DNA of 64,000 nucleotides from Anas platyrhynchos (GCF_047663525.1 NC_092617.1:4964501-5028500), one strand, 5' to 3'. Positions 11,401 to 22,859 are shown, numbered from the stretch's first letter. Numbers and translations: made by a program. Notes: generated from the sequence alone by a model not told the origin.

Positions 11401-12189
11401 CCCTGAAGGATGACTTTAGGCAAAAGACAATATCTCTGACATGACAAGCAGAGGTGCTGCTCGGCAGAGTGAGGGGGCTGTGGTGCCCAGGGCATGGGGG
11501 CACTCTGCAGGGCTGTGCTGGGCAGGCTGGGAGGCACACCCAGCTCATGGGGTCACTGCCATTGCCACAGGGCTGCAAGGAATCACTCGCCAGGCTCCTT
11601 TGCTGGGGCTGCTGCATGCCCTGGGTCTGCAGAGGTCTCCTCTGCCTGCTTACAGCAGATTGAGCACTTGAGCTCTGGTCAGTCCACCTTGGAGGAGATC
11701 CCCCCTTAGGATGGAAGTGCTGCAGTGGAGGCCAGCTGTGCCACTGCCGTGCCCACTGCCTGTCCCTGCCTGCAGTCCCAGCACAGCCCCACAGTAGCAC
11801 TGGCACCAAGTGAGAGGAACAGCCGGGCCTGACCCCACCAGCAGGGCTCAGCAGGACAGGGCAGCATTGGCAAGAGAGCAGCTCTGCATGCCCCAAGCAC
11901 TGGTGCTCCCTGGCTGTGCTGCTGGGATGGGACTCTTTTCCTCTGCAGCCCTGCACATGGGCACTGCCCCTGCAGAGCCAGACCAGGTATCAGAGGAAGG
12001 ACATCAGACAAAGAAGGCAGTGCATGCTCCTTCGGTTTGTTTACATTCACACAGAGCGTGGCTCCACATGCACAGTGTCTATGAGCTATGTTTGAAAGGT
12101 ACAAACTGAAATGGAAAGGTGAAGAACAATATCATTTTAATGGGCAATATTAGCTGAATTAATATCTGTAATAAGAATATGCACAGCCA
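11400..12189. other. Intergenic, GC-rich, no gene recognised
   Basis: ORFs on both strands reflect GC-rich composition. A short part around 11640-11680 (GATTGAGCACTTGAGCTC) is matched in inverted orientation near 37660-37680, so this is another duplicated scrap. No domain is seen. Confidence 0.45.
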
Positions 12190-12222
12190 CAAACAAAACA
12201 AAACAAAACAAAACAAAACAAA
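12190..12222. repeat. (AAAAC)n microsatellite
   Basis: Six to seven tandem AAAAC units between the intergenic block and the OR4 remnant. Confidence 0.9.
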
Positions 12223-12302
12223 AGTATATTGGGTATTCCTCCACTTATTGGCATTACAAGTCATGTGCAGAAGCAGATAGGGAATTTCTTGCATCCAAAA
12301 CA

Positions 12303-12540
12303 CATCTAGTTATCAATTTCCACAAGGCATGCTTGAGCTCCTGGCTCCTCATGCTACAGATCAGGGTGTTCACTGCTGAAGGCAGCACCGAGTACACAAC
12401 TGCCACCAGGGGTCCAGGGATGGCGAGGAGATGGAGGGAGGCTTCAGGTAGGCAACCATGACAAGGCTGAGAAAGAGGGACACCATGGCCAGGTGCGGGA
12501 GGCATGCAGAAAGGGCTTTGTGCCAGCCCTGCCGTAGAGA
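12303..12540 (-). pseudogene. OR4: olfactory receptor C-terminal remnant, frameshifted
   Basis: The minus strand encodes the end of TM5-IC3 to the C terminus of an OR14-type receptor in two frames: HKALSACLPHLAMVSLFLS and YLKPPSISSPSLDP in one, and VNTLICSMRSQELKHALWK in the other. At least one frameshift separates them. The N-terminal two thirds are missing. At about 12536 the remnant joins directly to the 3' flank of the next remnant, OR5. Confidence 0.85.
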
Positions 12541-13025
12541 CAACAGGACTGTCACCTAGATACACAAGGTCAAATCCAAATACACTGCTCCTACCTGTGG
12601 CAGCTGGGCTCTTGGCCCTGAGCCCCTCCTGGATGCTGGGACTGCTTCCCCAGCTCCAGAAGAGAAGGGAAGAGGAGGATACTGAGACCAGTGAATTTCC
12701 GCTGAGTTCTTTATTGTCTTTAACTACCAAGGAAGCCTGGTTCTGTATGTACATTAGATTATATAGTCAAAGCTAACACAAAAAGTAATATTCAGAATGT
12801 TAAGAATTCGATTATTAAAACCAAAATAAAATATTGTTCAAATATTAACAGAGAAAAATATTTTTTAAAATGCTGTATCATTTTCTGAAATACACTTTGA
12901 TATCTGTTAGGACTAGTATTATTGATTATGTTATGATAACACTAGTAGCCATAAAAATCATATATAATATGAATCACAATATGAATGATAATATTTTATT
13001 ATTAAGTATATATCTTTGGAATACA
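12541..13025 (-). other. 3' flank of OR5 remnant
   Basis: Sequence at 12541-12745 matches the 3' flanks of OR7 (40100-40380), OR8 (51740-52060) and OR9 (57150-57480), in the same gene-relative orientation. It includes the GCAGCTGGGCTCTTGGCCC stretch and an inverted AATAAA near 12712. From 12780 to 13020 the sequence is AT-rich with no recognised element. Confidence 0.6.
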
Positions 13026-13255
13026 TCACTGATGCTTAAGAAGCATGTATTGAAAAAGTTTCCTCACTGCATGCTTGAGCTCCTGGTTCCTCATGCTGTA
13101 GATGAGGGGGTTCACTGCTGGAGGTACCACCAAGTACAGAAATGACACCACCAAGTCCAGGGATGGGGAAGAGATTGAGGGGGGCTTCAGGCAGGCAAAC
13201 AGGACAGTGCTGACAAACACAGAGACCACGGCCAGGTGAGGGAGGCACCACTCTC
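13026..13255 (-). pseudogene. OR5: olfactory receptor C-terminal remnant cut by CR1
   Basis: An open stretch of about 75 codons encodes TM6, TM7 and the tail of an OR14-type receptor (CLPHLAVVSVFVSTVLFACL, NPLIYSMRNQELKHAV) with the usual stop codon. TM1-5 are missing, and CR1 sequence begins at about 13256. The remaining reading frame is intact, so the loss was probably a single deletion or a CR1-associated event. Confidence 0.88.
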
Positions 13256-14060
13256 TGGGTATGACCTTCAATCCAACCCCTTATGCACTGAATGGTTCAC
13301 CCATCAAATGCATCTCTCTCCAATCTGGAAACCAGGATGTCATGTGGGACTGTGTCAAAGGTCTTACAGAAGTCCAAGTAGATAACATCAGTCAGTCTTC
13401 CCTTGTCAGGCACAATTTAATCTTTGGTGAAGCCATGCTGCCTGAGATCACCTCTTTGTCTTGCATGTGCCTTGACACTGACTCCAGGAGGACCTTTTCC
13501 ATGATCTTGCCAGGCACAGGGGTGAGGCTCACCATTTGGTAGTTCCCTGAGTCCTCCTTTCTACATTTTTTAAAACAGGGCTGATATTTCCCTTGTTCCA
13601 GTTAGCAGGGACTTCACCTGACTGCCAGGACTTTTCAAATACGATGGAGAGAGGCTTGGCAACTACATCAGCCAATTCCTTCAGTACCCTGGGATGCATG
13701 TCATCAGGCCCCATAGACTTGTACTTGTTGAGTTTCATCAGATGGTCTCAAATCTGCTCTTCACTGACAGTGGGTGGGACTTTGTGCCCTAGCCTCCATC
13801 TATGGGTTCAGGGAAATGAAAGACTTGGGGAGCCTGATTGGCAGTGAAGAACAAGGCAAAGACGTTGCTGAGTCCCTCACCTTTCCCATGTCTGTCATTA
13901 CCAATCCATCCTTCTGTTTCATCAGAGGGGGTACATTCTCCTTGGCCTTTATTTTCTGAGCCATGTATCTATAGAATCTCTTCCTGTTATTCTGTGCATC
14001 ATTTGCCAAGCACACTTCCATCTATTCCTTGGCTTTCCTTATCCCATCCTTGGACAACCA
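13256..14060 (-). mobile_element. CR1 LINE fragment (linker and N-terminal RT)
   Basis: On the minus strand the order is the region between endonuclease and RT (NRKRFYRYMAQKIKAKENV, LVMTDMGKV), then the RT start ([32 protein letters not shown]) and sequence up to about the palm at 13262. Stops and frameshifts interrupt it and no tail is present. A related older copy lies at 28110-28480 in the opposite orientation. Confidence 0.85.
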
Positions 14061-14840
14061 AAAATGAAGCATGCATGAGGGCCTGGGAAAAGTAACACTG
14101 GATCCACAGAAGCCATTTGGGAAACAAAACTTGTAGGTATGAAGCGTAATTTTGTGGAGGTCAGAGTTGATGGACACATTGTACAGGATGCTCTTTAAGA
14201 CCTTTTTGTCCTTTTCCCTCCTGACTACAACGCCACTTCCTTCCCAGGAAGGGAGTAGCTAACAAAGAATAGATACTCTAAATAAAGACAGATACTCTAC
14301 AATCATGAATGTCATCAGAAAGCTGATCCCAGTAAGATATGGGGAGTTCAGGAGCAGCCTGGACAAAGGAGATGTGAGATTTTGGGGTGGCAAGAGGAGC
14401 ATGGCCAGCAGAATTTAATGATTTTGTAGCAGTAAGATGTAACTGCTCTAGTAACATTGACTTAAAACAGTCATGTATTGTCCTTATCTTATTTTAAGCA
14501 GTAATTTTAATCCCTGAACCTAAATGCAACTACAACACTCTGACAGGAAACCATTCCTCTAATGCTTGAACTCAAGATATAACTTCAAAAAAGTCATCGC
14601 ATAGCCCTTTTCCTTCCCTTTACTCACTTGCTGACCCTAATCCCTTCTCTTAACACTAGCATTAAAACATTCTCTTTAACCCTAGACTTCTTGGGAGACC
14701 TAAAAACACCCTAAAGCAGAGAGCTTGCCCATACCTTAATCACAGAAGAACACAAAACCTTACAATTAAAACTCTTTTTATTCTGTAACCCACAATGGTG
14801 AGCCCTAGTGCCTAAAGGACTAGAGAGGTCAGCCCTACCT
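14061..14840 (+). repeat. Duplicon module A, copy 1
   Basis: Similar sequence occurs at 38430-39085 (same orientation) and at 27400-28110 and 44390-45060 (inverted). Shared landmarks include CATCAGAAAGCTG followed by GATATGGGGA and AGATGTGAGATTT, and the TTAAAACAGTCATGTA stretch. No open frame is conserved among copies, so the module looks noncoding. Similarity is moderate, which suggests older duplication. Confidence 0.7.
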
Positions 14841-15480
14841 CAGGATCTCCTTCCCCAGCAGGAGGAATGTGACTGTGGCAGGGACTGTGAGGTCACTTCT
14901 GTCTCTGCGGTTCATAGGGCAGCAGCAGGAACGTGTCATGGAAAGGGACTATGAGGTCACTTCTGTCTGTAGGTGGCAGGTCAGCCTTGGCTTCTCCCTG
15001 GGAGCTGCACTTTTGGGCTGACATCTGGCAGAGCCCTGCTAGGCCAGCAGAAGGCACCTGCTTGGCATGCTGACTGGGGGATCCCCTCTGCTGCAGACCC
15101 AGGAGGACCCAGACAGACAGAAGGCCCCCAGATGGGTTGTCCTGTCCCTTCTGCTTGAGTCCATGACTGGGCAGCAGTAGGCACAAGGCTTGGCTGTGTC
15201 TAGCCAAGATGCTTCAAAGCCAGCAGCAGGCCCATGGCGTGGAAGGTGCTGCTGAGGTGACTTCTGTCTCTTTGGCTGAGAGGCCGCAAGAAGGCTGATG
15301 GGTTGGGATGCCTACTTCACAAGTGGTTTCCGCCCTAATGGAGTTTTCTTTGTTAGTAGGAAAGAGCAGGAGAAACAAAATGCCACAAAGTGGACCTTGG
15401 AAGTTTCACATTGACCACAAGGAGGAAGAAATGGCCCTCAAAGGGTTGAGCCGTGGTGCCAGAGGACACCCTCTGATCAG
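14840..15480 (+). repeat. Duplicon module B, copy 1
   Basis: The module is shared with 26080-27390, 38170-38300 (diverged), 39085-39330, 43860-44390, 52830-53440 and 61060-61690. It contains two spaced repeats around CTGTGAGGTCACTTCTGTCT, then a stretch with TTTTGGGCTGACATCTGGCA, then the ATCCCCTCTGC and CTGTCCCTTCTGCTTGAGTC landmarks. It lies on the far side of the OR upstream blocks. ORFs within it shift frame between copies, so coding is unlikely. Confidence 0.8.
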
Positions 15481-16480
15481 ACCCTGGCTTTGTGTTTCAA
15501 GGAACAGCTGGTGAGGGGTTGACGAGACATGGGTGAAAGCAAGGGATGAGAGCAAGGTTGTGAACAGAGATGGGTGTTTGCAGACTTCAAGGAAATTGGT
15601 CTAACTGTGGGACAGCAAAGGAAAGCCTGCAGACAACAAGGCAGAGGGTGCTGTTAAGAAGGGTAGGCCCAAACTACCCTGGGGTTTTTGTCCCCTTGGC
15701 TAGAGCTTATGAGGAGATACGATATATTCATTGTGATGAGGGCTCATGGATTCCTTTCAACCCTGTGCAGCAACTTGGGTGTGTCATACCACTGTTCTTC
15801 TCATGGCATCACACTGCCCACCACGTCCCCCAGAACCCAGGAAGAGCCCTGAGCCAGATGTGGGGGTGCAGAATCTCCCCTCCCAGTGGCTGGGGTCAGG
15901 CCTTGGCTCTTCTGCTTCAACAAAACCAAAAAAACAATTTTCTCAGCACAGCGCTTTGCCCGTCTGTAATCATGGCTTCCAATTTTCCAGTTCCTGCCTT
16001 CATACATCCCTGGAGAGGTTATGTTAGTAATAGCCCTCACTGGGACCCATTAATACTTCATGTCACTTCAACTTTTGTGGCTCCTGACTTGACTTGCTCA
16101 AGCGGTTACATCATTCCCCTCTCAGTACCTGAGCTTCATAGATTCAACACCAAAATACACCATGGACCTCATAAAAATGAAGAAGTTCCTAACATTTCTA
16201 CCACAGTTTTCTTAAAGACTTCAAGATTTGTTCAGCTAATTGCAGAGCTTGCATGATGTAGTTAAGGAAAAAGATTTCAAAAAGCACCTAATCAAAAACT
16301 TCTTGTTTCAAAGTCTGAATTTTGCTGCATTTCAGTTTTGAGCATCATTCTCCTATTGCTCTTCATCCTGGCTGACTTCTTTGGAGACCTCCATCAGGAA
16401 GAAAAGCAGAGTCTGGAGGTCTGACAGCTCCACTGCCAGCAGTGGTCTTTGTCCCTGTAACTGCAGCCCAGTCCAGCACA
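15480..16480 (+). repeat. Duplicon module C, copy 1
   Basis: The module matches 53440-54370 in the same order and orientation, 39330-39700 in part, and 45040-45320 inverted. Landmarks are TAGAGCTTATGAGGAGA, ATGGCATCACACTGCCCACCA, and GGCTTTTTGCCC-like sequence near 15950. An ORF of 228 codons at 15570-16256 is not kept in the other copies and is not supported as a gene. Confidence 0.7.
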
Positions 16481-16530
16481 TGAAACCCTTTCTAAGACAA
16501 GTCAGGTGTTGTTTGGGAACAAAATAAATA

Positions 16531-16604
16531 TTTAAATTAAATTAAATTAAATTAAATTAAATTAAAATATTAAAATAAAATATTAAAATAAAATAATAAA
16601 ATTG
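16531..16604. repeat. AT-rich microsatellite, (AAATT)n then (AAAAT)n-like
   Basis: About six AAATT units are followed by degenerate ATTAAAATA-type units. It follows the end of module C; the related copy has its own (AAAAT)n array at 54589-54713. Confidence 0.85.
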
Positions 16605-16889
16605 AAATAACCGTTGGAATCTGAGAAATTCAGCTTAAATCTTAGTAGAAGCCTGGACATCCATAGTGTCTCTTGGGTTTTCTGTGGAAAACTCAGGGTG
16701 AAAAATAAAGAAAATATATCTTCAAGTGGTTGTAGCTGTACCCATGAGCTTGGCCTCTTTTGGGAAATCATCTCCTTCGAGCCACAGAAACCTAAACTGA
16801 GTAATGTGAAAAGACGTGTCCAGTCAATAGAGTAGGGCAAAGTCATGCTTCCTTTGCTATAGATGCAGAAGGCAAAAAGAATTGCATTG

Positions 16890-16943
16890 TGCTTTATACC
16901 TACTAGGAGGAAAATTAACTCTGTCCTAACTGAAACCAGGACA
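16890..16943 (-). mobile_element. ERV family 2 LTR fragment (5' end)
   Basis: The stretch reads CTAGGAGGAAAATTAACTC and ends AACCAGGACA, the reverse complement of the first about 50 bases of the LTR at 1730. It abuts a CR1 fragment two bases later, so the CR1 or a deletion removed the rest. Confidence 0.65.
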
Positions 16944-16945
16944 AG

Positions 16946-17975
16946 GGTGCACTCTATTCCATCATCCAGGTCATTGACAAATAAGTTGAACAGGACTGGA
17001 CTCAGTGTATATCCCCGGGGGACACTGCTGGCTACAAGCCTCCAACTAGTCTCTGTTCCACTAAGCACGACCCTCTGAACTCTGCCATCCAGCCAGCTCA
17101 CCACCCACCTCACCGGCCACTCCTCCATCTCACACTTCCTGAGCTAGCTTATGAGGATGTTATGGGAGACAGTGCTGAAAGCCTTGCTGAAGTCAAAGTA
17201 GACATCTGCTGCTCTCCCCTCACCCACTCAGCTAGTCATTCCATCATAGAAGCCTATCAAGTTGGTGAAGCATGGTTTTCCTTGGTGAACCCGTACTGAC
17301 TACTCCTGATCACCTTTTTCTCTTCCACATGCTGGAGACGACCTCCAGGATGAGCTGTTCCATTGCCTTTCCAGGGACAGAGGTGAGGCTGACCGGCCTG
17401 TAGTTGCCTGGGACCTCCTTCTTGCCCTTGTTGAAGACGGGTATGACATGAGTTTTCTTCCAGTCTTCAGGCAGCTCTCCTGTTCTCCATGACCTTTCAA
17501 AAATGATTGGCCAGCAGTAACATCTGCCATCTCCCTCAGAACTCATGGATGTACCCATTATGACTCATGGATTTGTGGCTGTCAAGTTTGCCTAAGAGAT
17601 CTCTGACCTGTTCCTCTTCAACCAATGGAGAGTCCTCGTTTCTCCAGATTTCCTCCCTTGTTCCTAATGCCAGAGATTCCGGAGGGCTGCTCTTAGCAGT
17701 GAAGACAGAAGCGAAGAAGGCATTCAGTAATTCTGCCTTCTCTGTATCCTTTGTCACGAGGGCACCCACCTCATTAAGCAGTGGGTTCACATTTTCCTTC
17801 CTCTTCCTTCTGCTCTTGATATATTTGAAAAAGATCTTTTCTCGGACAATGTCTCTATATTGGCTTGTCCCTTTTTTCCACTTTATGTGTACTTCCTACT
17901 TCCATTTAAGTCACTCATGGATCTCCTTGATTATTCAAGCAGGTCTCCTGCCCCCTTTGACATTTTGCTCACGGG
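16946..17975 (-). mobile_element. CR1 LINE fragment (linker and RT)
   Basis: Minus-strand pieces run from NPLLNEVGALVTKDTEKAEL (linker, near 17780) through LLGKLDSHKSM, then FERSWRTGELPEDWKK and [19 protein letters not shown] at 17310-17558, to WIVSWLDGRVQRVVLSGTE-like sequence at about 17100. Several frame breaks and stops occur, and the tail is missing at 16946. The related piece at 2486-2770 covers the same palm region. Confidence 0.85.
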
Positions 17976-17984
17976 AATACATAG

Positions 17985-18340
17985 CTCTTGAGCTTGGAGG
18001 ACTTGCAGGTCAGTGCACTATTGCTGCCGGTGCACCGTTGTGGCAGCCATCAGCACCTGCTTTTCGCCTCTCAGCAACCCCACAACAGAAGGGTCCTGTG
18101 TGAGACCAGGCAAGGTAGACAACTATTTGGCGTTCTCTGTATTCACGGCAGTTATGCCAACAGCCCTCTGGTACCCTTTTGTTTAGTTGTTTGCCCTTGG
18201 AATAAGCCAGAAACACAGTCTGAAGGCATGTCATTAGGGTTACCCAATGATGTTCACATTACTCAAGAGTTATCATGACTGGCCCGAAAGAAAGAAGGGG
18301 AAGGTGCCATGCATTGTTCCCTCCACAAAGTGGATTCATG
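17985..18340 (-). pseudogene. pol: ERV family 2 pol scrap
   Basis: The part 17990-18200 matches 11120-11300 in the same orientation (for example AACCCCACAACAGAA and GGCAAGGTAGACAAC). It is the N-terminal side of the same retroviral RT region, with stop codons. The ends are diffuse. Confidence 0.5.
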
Positions 18341-18928
18341 AGTGTCATACCAGTAGCACCTCAAATAATATTTATTGGTGCAGATTTAGGGAAAGCATCA
18401 CAAGCCCATATTTGCTTTCCTAGTGGTAACTTAGCAGTTTCTTGCAACCTGTAGTTGCTTTACAGGGAAGAATTTGTAGCAATTTGTAATACAGACATTC
18501 ATGAAAACAGAGCCATCAGGTGTCCGCGTCCTTGTGAACTATGGAATCTTACCAATATACTGCTGTGATCCATGGGCGAGCTGACCCTCCCAGGTCCTGA
18601 CCATTGATACTTTGATGCCCTTGGAGAGGTCCTCAGAGCTGCAGGAGCAACCACGGACCTGGGGCTTGGTGACAGCCCTTTGCTGCAGAGAACAGACCCA
18701 ATGACAAGGGCTGGACCCTTCAGATTCCCCAGTGCCATGAAACTGGCTTTTTTTCTGCTCAGGTCTGCTGCCCCCTCGCACACAGCCAGGCCTGTGGCTC
18801 ATCTCCATGTAGAGGATGAGGAGTCAAAGCTCTGCTGGTGCCCAGCTAAGAAAGAAATACTCCACCTATGGAAGGGCAGGGCTGGCAGGGAAGTGGCACA
18901 GGACAGGCACTCACTTCTTTCTCTTATT
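18341..18928. other. Intergenic, no gene recognised
   Basis: No repeat, domain or conserved ORF was recognised. It lies between the pol scrap and the inner end of the right inverted-repeat arm. Confidence 0.45.
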
Positions 18929-19112
18929 CCCCACCCAGGGAGCCTTGAGACCACGGGTCAGTGTCTGTACTGCCCACAGGTGTCTGCAGTCTTGTATCCT
19001 CAAGATCCATCTTCTGTATGTAACATTTTTCCTTTTTTTACTTTTTTTCCTCGCAGTGTGGGGCCAGCATTGGTTGACCTGGTACCTGGCAGTGAAAGGC
19101 TGTGTCTCACAC

Positions 19113-21322
19113 TGTTGTGGTTTAACCCAGCCGGCAGCTAAACACCACACAGCCTTTCAGTCACCCTCCAAGCTCCCTCTCTGGGATGGTGGAGAGAAAC
19201 AGGAAAATGAAGCCTGTGGTTTGAGACAGAAGCAATTATTAGAACAGAAAAAAAATGATAACAGTACTACTACCAATAATGTGTACAAAACAAGTGATGT
19301 GCAATGAAATTGATCACTGATTGAAATTGCTGACCGAATGAAATTGCTGACCGATGTCCAGTGGCCATGCCCCTGACCCCAGCTAGACACCCCCATCTAT
19401 TGTTTAGCATGATGTCAGATGGTATGGAATACCCCTTTGGGCAGTTTGGGTCAGCTGTCCTGGGTCACAGAATCACAGAATCACAGAATCTCTAGGTTGG
19501 AAGAGACCTCAAGATCATCGAGTCCAACCTCTAACCTAACACTAACAGTCCCCACTAAACCATATCCCTAAGCTCTACATCTAAACGTCTTTTGAAGACT
19601 TCCAGGGATGGTGACTCCACCACCTCCCTGGGCAGCCCGTTCCAGTGCCTAACAACCCTTTCAGTAAAGAAATTCTTCCTAACATCTAACCTAAAACTCC
19701 CCTGGCGGAACTTTAACCCATTCCCCCTCGTCCTGTCACCAGGCACATGGGAGAACAGGCCAACACCCACCTCTCTACAGCCTCCTTTAATGTACTTATA
19801 CAGAGCAATAAGGTCACCCCTGAGCCTCCTCTTCTCTAGGCTGAACAAGCCCAGCTCCTTCAGCCGCTCCTCATAGGACTTGCTCTCCAGGCCCCTCACC
19901 AGCTTTGTCGCCCTTCTTTGTACCCACTCAAGCACCTCGATGTCCTTCTTGTAGCGAGGGGCCCAAAACTGAACACAGTACTCGAGGTGCGGCCTCACCA
20001 GAGCCCAGTCCAGGGGGACGATCACCTCCCTAGCCCTGCTGGTCACACTGTTTCTGATACAAGCCAGGATGCCGTTGGCCTTCTTGGCCACCTGAGCACA
20101 CTGCTGGCTCATATTCAGCCGACTGTCCACCATCACTCCCAGGTCCTTCTCTGCCTGGCAGCTCTCCAACCACTCATCTCCCAGCCTGTAGCTCTGCTTG
20201 GGGTTATTGCGCCCCAGGTGCAGGACCCGGCACTTGGCCTTGTTGAACTTCATGCAGTTGACCTCAGCCCATCGGTGCAGCCTATCCAGATCCTCCTGCA
20301 GAGCCTTCCTACCCTCGAGCAGATCGACACACGCACCTAGCTTGGTGTCATCTGCGAACTTACTGAGGGTGCACTCAATGCCCTTGTCCAGATCATTGAT
20401 GAAGATGTTAAAGAGGACCGGCCCCAGCACCGAGCCCTGGGGGACGCCACTAGTGACTGGCCTCCAACTGGACTTGGCTCCATTTACCACAACTCTTTGG
20501 GCCCGGCTATCCAGCCAGTTTCTAACCCAACGAAGAGTGCGCAAGTCCAAGCCAAGAGCAGCCAGTTTCTTGAGGAGAATGCTGTGGGAGACGGTGTCAA
20601 AAGCCTTGCTGAAGTCAAGGTAGACCACATCCACAGCCTTTCCCTCGTCCACCCAGCGCGTCACTTTGTCGTAGAAAGAGATCAGGTTCGTCAAGCAGGA
20701 CCTGTCTTCCATAAACCCATGCTGACTGGGCCTGATCGCCTGCTTGCCCTGCAAGTGCCGCATGATGACTCCCAAGAGGATCTGCTCCATGAGCTTCCCT
20801 GGTACTGAGGTCAAACTGACCGGCCTGTAGTTCCCCGGGTCTGCCCTCTGGCCCTTCTTGTAGATGGGCGTCATGTTTGCTAGCCGCCAGTCCACTGGGA
20901 CCTCCCCTGATAGCCAGGACTGCTGATAAATGATGCATAGGGGCTTGGCCAGCTCCTCTGCCAGTTCCCTCAGTACCCTTGGGTGGATCCCATCCGGCCC
21001 CATCGATTTGTGCACATCCAAGTGCCGTAGCAGGTCACCAACCAGTTCTTCGTGGATGGTGAGGGCCACATCCTGCTCCCCGTCCCCTTCCACCAGTTCT
21101 GGGTACTGGGTCTGTCCCCTCCCAGCTCCTGCTGCTCCCCCAGCCTGCCCGTTGGCAGGACAGAGCGAGAAGCTGAAAAGTCCTTGGCTTAGTGTAAGCA
21201 CTGCTCTGCAACAATTAAAACATCAGTGTGTTATCAACATTATTCTAATCTTAAATCCCAAACACACCACCCTACCAGTGGCTAGGAGGAAAATTAACTC
21301 TATCCTAGCTGAAACCAGGACA
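19113..21322 (-). mobile_element. ERV family 2 LTR, split by a CR1 insertion
   Basis: The outer parts 19113-19465 and 21106-21322 together equal the LTR at 1730-2284, reversed. The left edge reads TGTTGTGG and the right edge ends CCAGGACA, so both LTR termini are kept. The CR1 splits it at the sequence that reads CTGTCCTGGGTCTGTCC when whole. Confidence 0.8.
19466..21105 (-). mobile_element. CR1 LINE, 5'-truncated, about 1.64 kb, with target-site duplication
   Basis: The plus-strand start is three copies of the inverted tail octamer (CACAGAAT), the normal CR1 3' end. The flanks carry a six-base duplication CTGGGT at 19460-19465 and 21106-21111, and the undamaged site is present in the left inverted-repeat arm. 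An open frame of about 516 codons inside it (stop at 19555) covers most of the RT, with [47 protein letters not shown] and the catalytic FADDTKL, and the C-terminal region to LDVELRDMV. The frame is uninterrupted, so this copy is fairly young. It lacks endonuclease and ORF1 and cannot move by itself. Confidence 0.95.
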
Positions 21323-21901
21323 AGTGAGCAGCTCCTTGGGTGTATTCCTGACACCAGCTTTGCAAGAAGCAGAGATGTGGCAGAGATGCCACTGCAGAGA
21401 CAACTTTCACCAAGGTACACGAGACCTAAGGGCTTAGTGAAGTACAAGAGCTCAAGAGAACAACTTAGAAGCCAAAAGAGAGCAGCAGTGAAAAGGCCAC
21501 ATCCTGCTGCTGGCCATGGCTCCAGGGAAGCAGCAGCCCCAACCTGAAGGCGGCAGAAAGGCAGAGCCCAGCGGGCAGTGAGGGGCAGTCTCAAGGTCCA
21601 CTGGGGCTGCTCCTCTGTGTGGCAGCAGCTCCAGAGGACATGGGAAGAGATAGCATCTGAGACCAATGAAGTTCTCGTGGATTCTTTATTCTCCTTTTCC
21701 ACACAGGAAGCCAAGTTCTGTAGGTACATAAGATGATTGGGTGAAAGTAAATAAATTTAAAAAAAAATAGGATGCCATGAACAGAATTCAACCAAAATCA
21801 CAATTTTAAGAGATAATATTAATAATAATAAAAGAATTGCAACCTACTGTACAAAGAGATTGTTCAGATAACCTGTGTGTCCATTTAATATTATAGGCAC
21901 A
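21323..21901 (-). other. 3' flank of OR6
   Basis: It is the reversed equivalent of 1157-1729 downstream of OR1. An inverted AATAAA at 21684-21689 (read TTTATT) is a candidate polyadenylation signal for OR6. An AT-rich run lies at 21750-21840. Confidence 0.6.
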
Positions 21902-22859
21902 CTATTGATGCAAAAGAAGCATGTATCCAATGAGTTTCCACAAGGCGTGCTTGAGCTCCTGGTTCCTCATGCTGTAGATGAGGGGGTTCAGTGCTGGAGG
22001 CACCACCGAGTACAGAAATGACACCACCATATCCAGGGATGAGGAAGAGATGGAGGGGGGCTTCAGGTAGGCAACCAAGGCAGTGCTGAGAGTCAGAGAG
22101 ACCACAGCTAGGTGAGGGAGGCATGTGGAAAAGGCTTTGTGCCGGCCCTGCTCAGAGGGCATCCTCAGCACTGCCCTCAAGATCTGCACATACGAGAAAA
22201 AAATGAAAACAAAACAACCACAGCCCAAAGAAACACTAAACACAAGTGCCCCAACTTCCCTCAGGTAGGCATCTGAGCAGGAGAACTTGATGATGTGGGG
22301 GACTTCACAGAAGAACTGGTCCACAGCATTGCCTTGGCAGAGGGGCAGGGAAAACGTGTTGGCCGTGTGCAGGACAGCATTGAGAAAGCCACTGCCCCAG
22401 GCAGCTTCTGCCATCTGGGCACAAGCTCTGCTGCCCACGAGGCTCCCGTAGTGCAGGGGCTTGCAGATGGCAACGTAGCGGTCGTAGGCCATGATGGTGA
22501 GAAGGGAATACTCTGCTCCAACCAAGAAGAAGAAAAAGAAGACCTGTGCAGCACAGCCTTGATAGGAGATGGTCCTGGTGTCCCAGAGGGCATTGGCCAT
22601 GGCTTTGGGGACAGTGGTGGAGATGCAGCCCAGGTCGAGGAGAGTGAGGTTGAGCAGGAAGAAGTACATGGGGGTGTGCAGATGGTGATCGCAGGCTATG
22701 GCGGTGAGGATGAGGCCGTTGCCCAGGAGGGCAGCCAGGTAGATGCCCAGGAAGAGCGCGAAGTGCAGGAGCTGCAGCTCGCGCGTGTCTGTGAATGCCA
22801 GCAGGAGGAACTCACTCACAGAGCTGCTGTTGGGCATTTGCTGGTTCTGGACATGGACA
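21902..22859 (-). CDS. OR6: intact olfactory receptor, family 14 type (CDS 21902-22837)
   Basis: The receptor has 311 residues, starting MPNSSSVSEF. An in-frame ATG lies 29 codons upstream at 22924, but it falls beyond a splice acceptor (pyrimidine-rich tract, TTTAGCAG) at 22860-22861, so the start at 22837 is preferred. It is the inverted-repeat partner of OR1, with the same leader exon sequence before the ATG, and by eye is about 92% identical in protein. The differences fall mainly in TM3 (FFFFFLVGAEY) and TM5 (VSLGCGCFVFIFF). All family motifs are intact. The candidate donor of the upstream exon is at 24407-24408, so the intron would be about 1.5 kb, longer than in OR3, OR7 and OR9. Confidence 0.95.

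Noticed and set aside
11300-11956. 218-codon minus-strand ORF
   Set aside because: It runs from GC-rich intergenic sequence into the pol remnant and has no coherent domain.
15570-16256. 228-codon ORF in module C
   Set aside because: The frame is not kept in the other module C copies at 39330 and 53596.
19918-20808. Open frames opposite to the CR1 RT (also near 61997-62939)
   Set aside because: They are reverse-strand reading of the RT coding sequence, with no known domain.
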